Assembly (NCBI GenBank): GCA_036495525.1
Contig: DASXMR010000142.1
Location: forward strand, 1 to 34,226
Source: DASXMR01 sp036495525
GTDB lineage: Bacteria > Actinomycetota > Actinomycetes > Streptosporangiales > Streptosporangiaceae
Reading direction: 5' to 3'
DNA: 34,226 nt
Below are positions 22,671 through 29,786 of the stretch, piece by piece (position 1 is the first letter of the stretch; every line of letters begins with the position of its first letter). The translations under genes were made by a program, and so were the position numbers. Below the pieces are notes generated by a model. That model was given only the letters and a program-made list of their open reading frames with translations, made no database searches and was not told the DNA's origin.

Positions 22671-22690
22671 GGTGTCATAACCCTGACACC
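22671..22690 (-). promoter_or_regulatory. Inverted repeat overlapping the sigma factor promoter
   Basis: GGTGTCA (22671-22677) and TGACACC (22684-22690) form a perfect 7-bp inverted repeat around TAACCC, 19 bases upstream of the sigma factor start. One arm includes the proposed -10 motif. It may be a repressor site or an RNA hairpin in the leader. Confidence 0.5.
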
Positions 22691-22711
22691 CAGCGCCGCG
22701 CGAACGTGACA
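22685..22711 (-). promoter_or_regulatory. ECF41-type promoter in front of the sigma factor gene
   Basis: On the minus strand TGTCACG (22711-22705) is followed after exactly 16 bases by TGTC (22688-22685). As I recall, ECF41 sigma factors recognise TGTCACA in the -35 region and CGTC in the -10 region with such spacing, and they commonly direct their own transcription. The motif ends 32 bases before the start codon, leaving room for a short leader with the ribosome site. Confidence 0.55.
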
Positions 22712-22832
22712 CGCCTCCCGGCAGATCTCAGCGCGGGTCGGCCGGAATCCAGCCGGCCACGCCGGGCTCAGCGCGGTCAGGCCGGCTCAGCACGGTTTCT
22801 GCCCGGCTCACTATGGTTCGCAGCCAGCGCGG

Positions 22833-23423
22833 TTAGCCACCTGCGTGCTGTCCGCCCGACTTCGGCCGCCAGCCGGCCGGCGGGTCCTCTCCCGTCAGCC
22901 CGTCAACGGCCTCGCGCAGCAGGTCAGCGTGCCCGGTGTGCCGCCCGTACTCCTCGATCAGGTCGCATACCAGGCGCCGCAAGCTGGCCTGCTGGCCGTC
23001 AGGCCCGCTGATGTGAACGAGCTGGTCGAGCCCGCCCTCGGCGAGAGCAGCATCAAGCCGCGTGCGGGAACGCTCGGCTGAGGTGTCCCACAGCGCGTAC
23101 AGCTCTTCCGGCGAGTCGTCAGCCGCGGAGGTGAACTCCCAGTCATCATCCCCGTCCGGCATGACGGATTCCCAGGGCTCACCGATCGGCTCACCGCGCA
23201 TCTTGACGGTGGACATGAAGTCCTCTACCAAGGCGAGATGCTTGAGCAACCCGCCCAGGGTGAGCGAGGAAGCCCCGGCACGGGCCTGCAGCCCGGCCGG
23301 GTCGAGGTCGTCGGCCTTCCAGCGGAACGTCGTGCGCAGCCGGCCGAGCGCGCCGAGCAGCTGCTCGGTCTCGGTCCCGGCCATCGGTGGCTCCCACGGG
23401 TAATCGCTGCTCGTCATGGCCAT
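22833..23423 (-). CDS. DinB/DUF664 family protein (mycothiol-dependent enzyme fold)
   Basis: The 196-residue protein belongs to the DinB-like four-helix group, DUF664 branch, whose studied relatives are mycothiol-dependent metal enzymes such as maleylpyruvate isomerase. Markers are TLGGLLKHLALVEDFM with metal-candidate His62, PDGDDDWEFT, and DLIEEYGRHTGHADLLREAVDG with His162 and His165. An EPPMAGTETEQLLGALGRLR start is typical for the branch. ATG 23423 (or 23417, two codons later) is taken as the start; much longer upstream reading is possible but lacks family match. It is divergent from the phosphotransferase gene, with 102 bases between. Confidence 0.9.
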   Translation of the reverse strand: MAMTSSDYPWEPPMAGTETEQLLGALGRLRTTFRWKADDLDPAGLQARAGASSLTLGGLLKHLALVEDFMSTVKMRGEPIGEPWESVMPDGDDDWEFTSAADDSPEELYALWDTSAERSRTRLDAALAEGGLDQLVHISGPDGQQASLRRLVCDLIEEYGRHTGHADLLREAVDGLTGEDPPAGWRPKSGGQHAGG

Positions 23424-23525
23424 CACGCTAGTTCCCGGCGCCGACACCTCAGCGCGCCAGCTGGCCGCTGCGGTACGTTCGCGCTGTGGCACGCGGCTGG
23501 GTTCTCGACGGCAGCGGCGGTATTG

Positions 23526-24413
23526 ATGATCGGTGACGGGGATCTCGCTCTCTACCTGCGCCGGTACTGGGGACTTGACGGGGCGCGGATCACGGAGCTG
23601 GGCGGCGGCATGGGCTCGCGCACCTGGGTCGTCGAGCGCGATGCCGGCCGCTGGGTCGCCAAGGCCGTGGCCGAGATCGGCAGCGCCCAGTTCGCCGGCG
23701 GCTTGCAGCTGGCGCTGCACCTTGAGCAGGCCGGGCTGAGGGCCGGGGCGCCAGTGCCGGCGTCCACCGGGGGTCTGACCGTGGCCGGTCCTGGCGAGAG
23801 CCTCGCGCTGCTGACCTGGGTGCCGGGCGAGCCGCTGACGGCGGGCAGCGAGGCGGACCAGCTGGTGCTCGGCCGGACGCTCGGCGAGGTCCACGCCGCG
23901 CTCGCTGGCCTGCGGCCCGAGTCGGCGCAGCGGTTTCACTGGGTCGACCCGGCCGTCGGTTACCTGGACTTGCGGCCGTGGCTCCGGCCGGCCATCGCGG
24001 CCGCGGTCGCCGCGCTCGAGGAAGCCGATCCCGGCGAGATGACCCACGGGATGCTGCACGCCGACCCTTCGCCGGACGCGTTCCTGTTTGATCCTCGCTC
24101 TGGCCGGTGCGGCGTCATCGACTGGAGCTATTCGATCCGCGGACCGCTGCTGTACGACGTGGCTTCCGCCGTCATGTACCTCGGCGGGCCGGCGCCGGCG
24201 GCCCCCTTCATCGGGGAGTACCTGAAGGCCGGCCTGCTCGGCGGCGCCGAGCTGGACGGCGGCCTGCTGCCCATGCTGCGCTTTCGCTGGGCGGTGCAGG
24301 CGAACTACTTCGCGTGGCGGATCAGCACCGGCGACATGACCGGCATCAGCGGCCCGGCGGAAAACGAGACCGGACTCGAAGACGCCCGCCGCGCCCTGCT
24401 GAGTATCGGCTAG
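23526..24413 (+). CDS. Phosphotransferase of the aminoglycoside phosphotransferase-like fold
   Basis: The 295-residue protein has the kinase-like fold of APH enzymes: a Gly-rich start (LGGGMGSRTWVV), a probable nucleotide-binding lysine (Lys46 in WVAKAVAE), the catalytic loop HGMLHADPSPDAFLFD with His178 and Asp180, and the metal-binding Asp199 in GVIDWSY. The loop position usually held by Asn is Asp184. HxDPxPxAF is a recurrent actinobacterial variant in my memory, so the enzyme is probably active on a small molecule, but neither antibiotic resistance nor a sugar substrate can be claimed. ATG 23526 is chosen because the domain begins there; the ribosome site is weak. Confidence 0.85.
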   Translation: MIGDGDLALYLRRYWGLDGARITELGGGMGSRTWVVERDAGRWVAKAVAEIGSAQFAGGLQLALHLEQAGLRAGAPVPASTGGLTVAGPGESLALLTWVPGEPLTAGSEADQLVLGRTLGEVHAALAGLRPESAQRFHWVDPAVGYLDLRPWLRPAIAAAVAALEEADPGEMTHGMLHADPSPDAFLFDPRSGRCGVIDWSYSIRGPLLYDVASAVMYLGGPAPAAPFIGEYLKAGLLGGAELDGGLLPMLRFRWAVQANYFAWRISTGDMTGISGPAENETGLEDARRALLSIG

Positions 24414-24502
24414 AGCCTGCTCCCGCGACATCCCTGCTGTGCACTGCCCTGGCCCGACCGGAGCCGGTGCTGCGACGACCCGTGACCAGCCCTGGGCGAG
24501 AT

Positions 24503-24694
24503 TCACCCGGCTGGCGGATCCGATCGACGGCGGCGGGGGCGCGGGACGAGCTCGCCGCCGCAGTTGGGACAGCGGCCGCTCATCTGGTCGGTGCAAGCAG
24601 GGCAGAACGTGCACTCGTAACTGCAGATGCGAGCATCGCCGTCCATCGGCAGCACGCTGTTGCACCGCTCGCAGAGCGGGCGCATCTCAAGCAC
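24503..24694 (-). CDS. DUF1272 small zinc-ribbon protein
   Basis: The 63-residue protein matches DUF1272. It has four cysteine pairs: CERC near residue 8, then CSYEC, CPAC and CPNCGGEL, which should bind two zinc ions, and ends with a basic tail (PRPRRRRSDP). The start MLEMRPLCERCNSVLP is the family start. GTG 24694 has GGAGG five bases upstream. The function of the family is unknown; no enzymatic motif is visible. It lies between the phosphotransferase, which converges on it, and the LLM oxidoreductase gene 134 bases upstream on its own strand. Confidence 0.92.
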   Translation of the reverse strand: MLEMRPLCERCNSVLPMDGDARICSYECTFCPACTDQMSGRCPNCGGELVPRPRRRRSDPPAG

Positions 24695-24828
24695 GGCTGC
24701 CTCCTCGACTCATGCGGCGCGGCGGCCGCGGACGCAGGCGCTGAACGGGGCGCCAGATGCCGGGCCAGCCGAGAGCCGCGGTGGACTCCGGCACGGTCGC
24801 CGGATAACGACCCAGCCAAGCCCGGTCA

Positions 24829-25749
24829 TCATCTGATAAGGGCTAGCACCCTTTCTAGCTCAGGAACGGCCGGCTCGCGGACGACGTAGCTGGTGATGCC
24901 GAGCTCATCAGCCTGGGCGAGCAGCTGAGCGGCCATCTCCTCATGGGTGCCGGCTAGCAGGAACGGCGTGCGAGCGATGTCCTCGGCCGATGCGCCGGGG
25001 ATCCTGGCGGTGAGTTCCCTGATGGCTTCATCCCTGTCGTCGGTGACCCTGACGGCCTGCACCAGCGCCTCGATGACGGGCCCGGTGCCCGCCTGCCGCG
25101 CCTCGTCCCTGACCAGCTGGAGGGTGCGGTGGAGGTCTGCCCGCGTCCATCGCACCTCGTGATGGTGACCGTCGGGCAGCGTCCGGCCGAGTCCGCTCAG
25201 GCTGACCACATCGCCGTAGCGTGCCGCCGTCCGCAGGATCACCGGATTGCCGCCGCCCACCGAGAGCCTGACTCGGCCGCTGGCCGGCAGGCCTTCCAGC
25301 CGGGCATCGTGCAGCGCGACGTGCCTGCCGTCGAGCGTGACCGTCTCCCCGCGCAGCAGCCTGCTGACTGCCTCGGCGAACTCGGCGAGGCGCTCGGCGC
25401 GCTCGCGCGGCGACGGCCGCTCCCCGCCGATGTCGGCCCACTCACGCGGCGTGTGGCCAGCGCCGATGCCGAGCACAACACGGCCAGGCGCCAGCAGGTC
25501 GAGAGTCGCCGCGTCAGCCGCCACGTGCATGGCCTCGCGCACGCCGGCTTGCACCACGCAGGTACCGAGCTGCAGCCCGCTGGTGACCGCTGCCGCCGCG
25601 CCGAGCGCGGGCATCGGCGAAGTGCCCGAGCCGGGGTGATCGCCCATGACCAGTCCGCTGAACCCGGCGGCCTCCAGGCGCCGCGCCAGGGCCAGCCACG
25701 ATGGCAGGTCTGCTGGCTCGGCTTGCACGTAGACGGTGACATCCGGCAT
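24829..25749 (-). CDS. LLM-class (luciferase-like) oxidoreductase, probably F420-dependent
   Basis: The 306-residue protein is a TIM-barrel luciferase-like monooxygenase family member. Markers include GFSGLVMGDHPGSG near the N-terminus, LLAPGRVVLGIGAGHTPREW, a phosphate-binding SVGGGNP segment and the closing segment with LAGTHEEMAAQLLAQADELG. In actinobacteria most members of this branch use coenzyme F420 rather than FMN. The substrate is unknown. ATG 25749 starts MPDVTVYVQAEP, the natural strand beta-1. The gene stands alone, upstream of the DUF1272 gene and behind proS. Confidence 0.9.
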   Translation of the reverse strand: MPDVTVYVQAEPADLPSWLALARRLEAAGFSGLVMGDHPGSGTSPMPALGAAAAVTSGLQLGTCVVQAGVREAMHVAADAATLDLLAPGRVVLGIGAGHTPREWADIGGERPSPRERAERLAEFAEAVSRLLRGETVTLDGRHVALHDARLEGLPASGRVRLSVGGGNPVILRTAARYGDVVSLSGLGRTLPDGHHHEVRWTRADLHRTLQLVRDEARQAGTGPVIEALVQAVRVTDDRDEAIRELTARIPGASAEDIARTPFLLAGTHEEMAAQLLAQADELGITSYVVREPAVPELERVLALIR

Positions 25750-25871
25750 GACCCGGATCCTGCCCTGGACAGGCCGCCCGGCCCACTTATTCGCCGGATA
25801 GCGAAGTCGGTCGTGGCACGCTGCCAGTGGTCTGTGCGGCAGTCAGCGCAGACACCTCGTTCTTCCGCTTC

Positions 25872-25889
25872 TTGCCAGTACCGGCAAGG
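25872..25889 (-). terminator. Candidate terminator after proS
   Basis: CTTGCC (25872-25877) and GGCAAG (25884-25889) form a perfect stem around AGTACC and can extend by a U-G and a U-A pair. The hairpin lies 28 bases beyond the proS stop on its strand, with no U-tract. Confidence 0.45.
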
Positions 25890-25917
25890 ATGGCGGTTCG
25901 GCCGACTGCGATCATGC

Positions 25918-27372
25918 TCAGTAGGCGCGGCCGAAGATCAGCCGCTTGCCGTAGGCGGACGGCTTGGCGCAGCGGATGCAGGCGCCCTGCTCAGGCTGGC
26001 CGTCCAGCGGGATGCAGCGCGGCGACGCGGTGGTCTCCGCCTTGATCTCGTCCTCGCAGGACTGCTCGCCGCAGTGCAGCGCCAGCGCCCAGCCGGTCGC
26101 CACCGCGGCGGCGAACTCCGGCCAGGTATCGACGGTCGCCGTGTGGTTCTCCCGGAAGTCGGCTGCCCGCTGAGCCAGCATCGCCTGGAACGCGGCTAGC
26201 TCGGTCGTCAGGCGCTCGGCCGCCGTCTCCAGCGGGATCGCTTCCTTGCCCGCATCCGGCTCCGGGTAGTTCAGGCGGCGGGACATCAGCGCGGTGCCGG
26301 CGGCCAGGTCACGCGGGCCGAGCTCGAGCCGGATCGGCACGCCGCGCATCTCCCAGTCATTGAACTTGAAGCCCGGCGACACCTGCGGCCGGTCATCCAC
26401 GTGCGGCCGGATGCCAGCGCGGCGCAGCCTCTCGGCCAGCTCGGCAGCCGCGGCCAGGGTCGCCTCCGCCTGGTCGCCGCGGCCGATCGGGACGATGACT
26501 ACCTGGTAAGGAGCCACGGCCGGGGGCAGCACGAGCCCCTTGTCGTCACCGTGCGTCATGATCACGCCGCCTACCATCCTGGTGCTCATGCCCCAGGAAG
26601 TGGTGTGGCACAGCTCCGCCGAGCCGCTCTCGCCGGTATAGGTGATGCCGAAAGCGGCCGCGAAGTTCGTCCCCATGAAGTGCGAGGTGCCGGCTTGCAG
26701 GGCGCGGCCATCCCGCATCATGCCCTCGATGGTGAACGTCCGCTCCGCCCCGGCGAACCGCTCTCCTGGCGTCTTCTCACCGGGCACGGTGGCCAGGGCA
26801 GCCGCCTCGACGGCCACGTCCTGGTAAAAGCGAAGCGCCAGCATCGTCTCAGCCATCGCGTCATCAGCGGTGGCGTGCGCGGTGTGACCTTCCTGCCAGA
26901 GGAACTCGCTCGTGCGCAGGAACATCCGGGGTCGCATCTCCCACCGGAGCACGTTCGCCCACTGGTTCAGCAGCATCGGCAGGTCCCGGTGCGAGCTGAT
27001 CCACTTGGCCATCATCTCGCCGATGATCGTCTCCGAAGTCGGCCGGATGACCAGCGGCTCTTCCAGTTCCTTACCGCCTGCATGGGTGACCGTGAACAGC
27101 TCCGGCGCGAATCCCTCGACGTGCTCGGCCTCGCGCTCCATATAGCTCTGCGGGATGAGCAGCGGGAAATAGGCGTTCTGATGGCCGGTGGCCTTGATCC
27201 TTCCATCCAGGTCGGCCTGCAGGAACTCCCAGATCCGGTACCCGTACGGCCTGATCACCATGCTGCCGCGGACCGGTCCCCGGTCCACCAGCTCGGCGCG
27301 GATGACCACGTCGTTGTACCAGTCGGAAAAGTTCTCGCTCTGCGGCGTAACGCTGCGCTCATCACGTGCCAT
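25918..27372 (-). CDS. proS: Prolyl-tRNA synthetase, class 3 (archaeal/eukaryotic type)
   Basis: The enzyme charges tRNA-Pro. The 484-residue form is the archaeal/eukaryotic-like type, without the editing insertion of the roughly 570-residue bacterial form. Visible are NFSDWYNDVVIRAEL at the start, class II motif 2 (VLRWEMRPRMFLRTSEFLWQ), RPTSETIIG, motif 3 (THGDDKGLVLPP) and a C-terminal zinc domain with Cys434, Cys439, Cys465 and Cys468. The spacing of 5, 26 and 3 is identical to that of the Thermus thermophilus enzyme. It also ends in the tyrosine whose carboxylate reaches the active site in that enzyme. ATG 27372 gives the family N-terminus, although no good ribosome site is visible. A second, bacterial-type ProRS may exist elsewhere in the genome. 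Confidence 0.96.
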   Translation of the reverse strand: MARDERSVTPQSENFSDWYNDVVIRAELVDRGPVRGSMVIRPYGYRIWEFLQADLDGRIKATGHQNAYFPLLIPQSYMEREAEHVEGFAPELFTVTHAGGKELEEPLVIRPTSETIIGEMMAKWISSHRDLPMLLNQWANVLRWEMRPRMFLRTSEFLWQEGHTAHATADDAMAETMLALRFYQDVAVEAAALATVPGEKTPGERFAGAERTFTIEGMMRDGRALQAGTSHFMGTNFAAAFGITYTGESGSAELCHTTSWGMSTRMVGGVIMTHGDDKGLVLPPAVAPYQVVIVPIGRGDQAEATLAAAAELAERLRRAGIRPHVDDRPQVSPGFKFNDWEMRGVPIRLELGPRDLAAGTALMSRRLNYPEPDAGKEAIPLETAAERLTTELAAFQAMLAQRAADFRENHTATVDTWPEFAAAVATGWALALHCGEQSCEDEIKAETTASPRCIPLDGQPEQGACIRCAKPSAYGKRLIFGRAY

Positions 27373-27562
27373 GATCTGCAGGTTACCGAGTTGCCTGGCG
27401 TCCTTCCCTGGCCGCCCGGCTGGCGTGACCCCTTCGGTATAAGGCATCGGGTGCCTGCGCCCGCTGCTTTCCGCGAGTATCAGCCCTGTGCCTGCCCAGT
27501 TGTGCCAGGCCGGCTGCTCACGGGTTCTGCCGGCGCCGTGCAACCTGCGTGCCGGCGAAATT

Positions 27563-27583
27563 CGTCCTAAGGACGTGATCACG
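27563..27583 (+). promoter_or_regulatory. Two fused palindromes upstream of the SigE-family sigma factor
   Basis: CGTCCTAAGGACG (27563-27575, one-base centre) overlaps by two bases the perfect palindrome CGTGATCACG (27574-27583). They end 23 bases before the sigma factor start, between the divergent proS and sigma genes, in a relatively AT-rich stretch. They could be two adjoining half-operators. Confidence 0.45.
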
Positions 27584-27606
27584 ATCAGTCCCGGCAGGGA
27601 GAGTCC

Positions 27607-28119
27607 ATGACGAGCGCTCGTGATGAGGAGTTTCAGGAGTTTGTCCGACGCCGGCGGGAAAAACTGCTGAGCACCGCCACCGTACTGACCGGCGGTGATC
27701 AGCACCTCGCCGAAGATCTCGTGCAGATGTGCCTCACCAAGCTCTACCTGGCCTGGCCCCGTATCAGGGCGGTAAAGCTGGACAGCTACGCGCGACGGGT
27801 TCTCGTCAATGCGCTGATCGACGAGAAGCGTGGCCTGTCCCGCAGGCGCGAGCAGGTCTGGGCCGACGTGCCTGACCGGCCGCAGAGCGCCTGCGCCGAA
27901 GGTGACCGGTACGACCTGCCCGAGGCGCTCGGAAAACTGCCACCCGGCATGCGGGCCGCTGTTGTCCTCCGGCACGTCGAGGGACTCAGCATCGAGGAAA
28001 CCGCTGACGCGCTTCGCTGCAGCACCGGCAACGTCAAATCTCAGACGGCACGGGGCCTGGCGCGACTTCGCGATCTCGCCGGCGATCAGGATCACACTTA
28101 CTCGGGAGAGACCAAATGA
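27607..28119 (+). CDS. SigE-family ECF RNA polymerase sigma factor
   Basis: The 170-residue protein is an ECF sigma factor of the actinobacterial family often labelled SigE. Region 2 (residues 5-75) has DEEFQEFVRRRREKLLSTA, DQHLAEDLVQMCLTKLYLAW and YARRVLVNALIDEKR. Region 4 (about 105-160) has LGKLPPGMRAAVVLRHVEG and the helix-turn-helix LSIEETADALRCSTGNVKSQ. ATG 27607 has GGGAGAG upstream. The stop overlaps the start of the following membrane protein gene (ATGA), the usual arrangement with an anti-sigma partner. Upstream palindromes suggest control of its own promoter. Confidence 0.94.
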   Translation: MTSARDEEFQEFVRRRREKLLSTATVLTGGDQHLAEDLVQMCLTKLYLAWPRIRAVKLDSYARRVLVNALIDEKRGLSRRREQVWADVPDRPQSACAEGDRYDLPEALGKLPPGMRAAVVLRHVEGLSIEETADALRCSTGNVKSQTARGLARLRDLAGDQDHTYSGETK

Positions 28120-28835
28120 CCGACCTTCTTGACCGGCTGGCATCGCTAGAGGCAACCAGCAGCGGCCCGCCGTCCGAGGCGACGGTCGCGGCGGACCTGG
28201 GCCGTGGTCGAGCCGCGCTGCGCCGGGGCCGCCTGCGGGCCGGCGGCGTGCTGTCCGCAGCCGTGCTCGCGGCTGGCGCAGTAGCCGCCTACGCCGGCAC
28301 GGCCGGCACTCATCACCAGCAGACGACCATTGCCCTGCCCCAGCACGGCAGCACCGCGACCCGGCATCACCAGCAGACTGCGACGAAGCAGCACCAGCAC
28401 GGGACGGCCGGATCCAAGCACGCGAAGATCAAGCTGGTCGACTACTCCGGCCAGGAGCCGCCGGGCTTCAACGTCGCGAGCGTGCCGCAGGGCTTCGGAC
28501 TCCAGGAGCAGTCGTCCACCGGCTTCTCGTTTATTCTCGCGCCGCCGAGTGCCGACCATAACGCCGGCAGTTTCATCGGCAAGCTAGTGGTCACCGCAGA
28601 GGCGGGGAGCGAGCTGGGCGACTGGCAGCACTTCGGTGACCAGTCAGTGACCATCAACGGCAACCCTGGTCGCATCGGCGACGACGGTACCGCGACCCAG
28701 CTGTGGTTCAGCGTGGGCAACGGCGTCGTTGTCGACGCGCAGGCATGGGACAGCATCGGGATGACCCATCAGCAGCTGGTCGACTTCGCCAACGGCGTCA
28801 CGACTACCCCGGCGCTGCAGCTGTCGCACGGCTGA
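28116..28835 (+). CDS. Membrane-anchored partner of the SigE-family sigma factor, possible anti-sigma
   Basis: The 239-residue protein has a short cytoplasmic part (residues 1-40, ending in a basic stretch RGRAALRRGRLRAGG), one membrane helix (about 42-61), a His/Gln-rich stretch (about 65-100, with THHQQT, RHHQQT and KQHQHG) and an extracytoplasmic domain of about 135 residues starting near KIKLVDYSGQEPPG. There is no zinc anti-sigma motif (HxxxCxxC), so if it restrains the sigma factor it does so through another fold or only through its short N-terminal tail. The ATGA overlap with the sigma gene makes a functional link very likely. The outer domain is not recognised. Confidence 0.75.
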   Translation: MTDLLDRLASLEATSSGPPSEATVAADLGRGRAALRRGRLRAGGVLSAAVLAAGAVAAYAGTAGTHHQQTTIALPQHGSTATRHHQQTATKQHQHGTAGSKHAKIKLVDYSGQEPPGFNVASVPQGFGLQEQSSTGFSFILAPPSADHNAGSFIGKLVVTAEAGSELGDWQHFGDQSVTINGNPGRIGDDGTATQLWFSVGNGVVVDAQAWDSIGMTHQQLVDFANGVTTTPALQLSHG

Positions 28836-28855
28836 GCCGATCCGGATCTCAAGGA

Positions 28856-28894
28856 CAGCAGGGCCGTGGCGGGTAACTCCCTGCGGCCCTGCTG
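28856..28894. terminator. Bidirectional terminator between convergent genes
   Basis: CAGCAGGGCCG (28856-28866) and CGGCCCTGCTG (28884-28894) form a perfect 11-bp stem. The 17-base loop itself contains GGG and CCC that can pair around TAACT, lengthening the hairpin. It begins 21 bases after the stop of the sigma-partner gene and ends 20 bases from the stop of the opposing HAD gene. This is the strongest terminator in the window. Confidence 0.8.
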
Positions 28895-28913
28895 CTCTGC
28901 TGGCGGCCGGGCA

Positions 28914-29786
28914 TCATGCATCCAGGACGCCGGGCAGTAGCGATTCAAGCACGCAGGCCACGCCGTCCTCCGCGTTGGACGGGCAGCGACGATCGGCCGC
29001 CGCGGCGACATCCGGGTGAGCGTTCGCCACGGCGAATGAGGTACCAGCCCAGGCCAGCATCGGCAGGTCGTTCGGCATGTCGCCGAAAGCCCACACCTCG
29101 GTGGCTGGGATTCCCCGCTCAGCGCTCCACTCGCCAAGCGACGACGCCTTCGTCACGCCGAGCGGCCCCATCTCGGCAAGGCCGCCGAAACCCGAGTAGG
29201 CAAGCTCGGCGCGCCCGCTGACGAGCGGGGCGACGCGCGCAAGGAATTCCGCCTCGGGTACCTGCAGGGACCGGGCGAGCAGCTTGCCCACCGGCACGTC
29301 GATCACTTCGATGGCCTCGTATCCGGCGCTCAGGTCTACGTCTTGCAGATGCAGGGCCGGGTACTGCTTCTCCATCCGTATCCCGTCGGGCAGTTCCGCG
29401 GCGAACCCGACGCCGGGCAGCTCGGCTCGCAGGTCTGCCGCGATGGCCCGCACCGTGGCCGGTGAGATGCCGTGCGCCTGGACGACCGTGCGGCGCAGCA
29501 CGTCATAGACGAATGCTCCGTTGCTGCAGATCACCGTTCCGTGCGCGCCGACGACGTCAGCCAGGTGGTCGACCCAGCGAGGCGGCCTGGCGGTCACGAA
29601 GACCAACTCGATCCCGGACCCAGCGAGCACGGCCAGCGCTCGCCTGGTGCGCTCGGAGACAGTTCCGTCCGGGCGGAGCAGCGTCCCGTCCAGGTCGGAC
29701 GCGATGAGCCGGGGAGCACGGCCGGCGCCGGTCACCGGGCGCCGGACCTGCCGGCGCACCCGGCCATGGTGTCGGTAGTCACTCAC
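28914..29786 (-). CDS. HAD-superfamily hydrolase, Cof type (IIB)
   Basis: The 290-residue protein is a haloacid-dehalogenase-type phosphatase of the Cof/YbjI group, acting on sugar phosphates or similar small phosphate esters. Motif I is ASDLDGTLL with nucleophile Asp31 and acid Asp33, motif II is VFVTARP, and motif IV is AFGDMPNDLPML. The cap domain lies between about residues 100 and 200. The first 25 residues are basic and precede the fold. GTG 29786 lies inside the end of the GNAT gene (8-base overlap), so the two are co-translated. Substrate unknown. Confidence 0.93.
   Translation of the reverse strand: MSDYRHHGRVRRQVRRPVTGAGRAPRLIASDLDGTLLRPDGTVSERTRRALAVLAGSGIELVFVTARPPRWVDHLADVVGAHGTVICSNGAFVYDVLRRTVVQAHGISPATVRAIAADLRAELPGVGFAAELPDGIRMEKQYPALHLQDVDLSAGYEAIEVIDVPVGKLLARSLQVPEAEFLARVAPLVSGRAELAYSGFGGLAEMGPLGVTKASSLGEWSAERGIPATEVWAFGDMPNDLPMLAWAGTSFAVANAHPDVAAAADRRCPSNAEDGVACVLESLLPGVLDA

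Noticed and set aside
23424..24665. Long N-terminal extension of the DUF664 frame through the phosphotransferase region
   Set aside because: The extension is antisense to the phosphotransferase and has no family similarity; the DUF664 domain starts naturally at 23423 or 23417.
27373..27606. T-box or other riboswitch in the leader of proS
   Set aside because: No T-box consensus (AGGGUGGNACCGCG) or long structured leader could be found upstream of the start.
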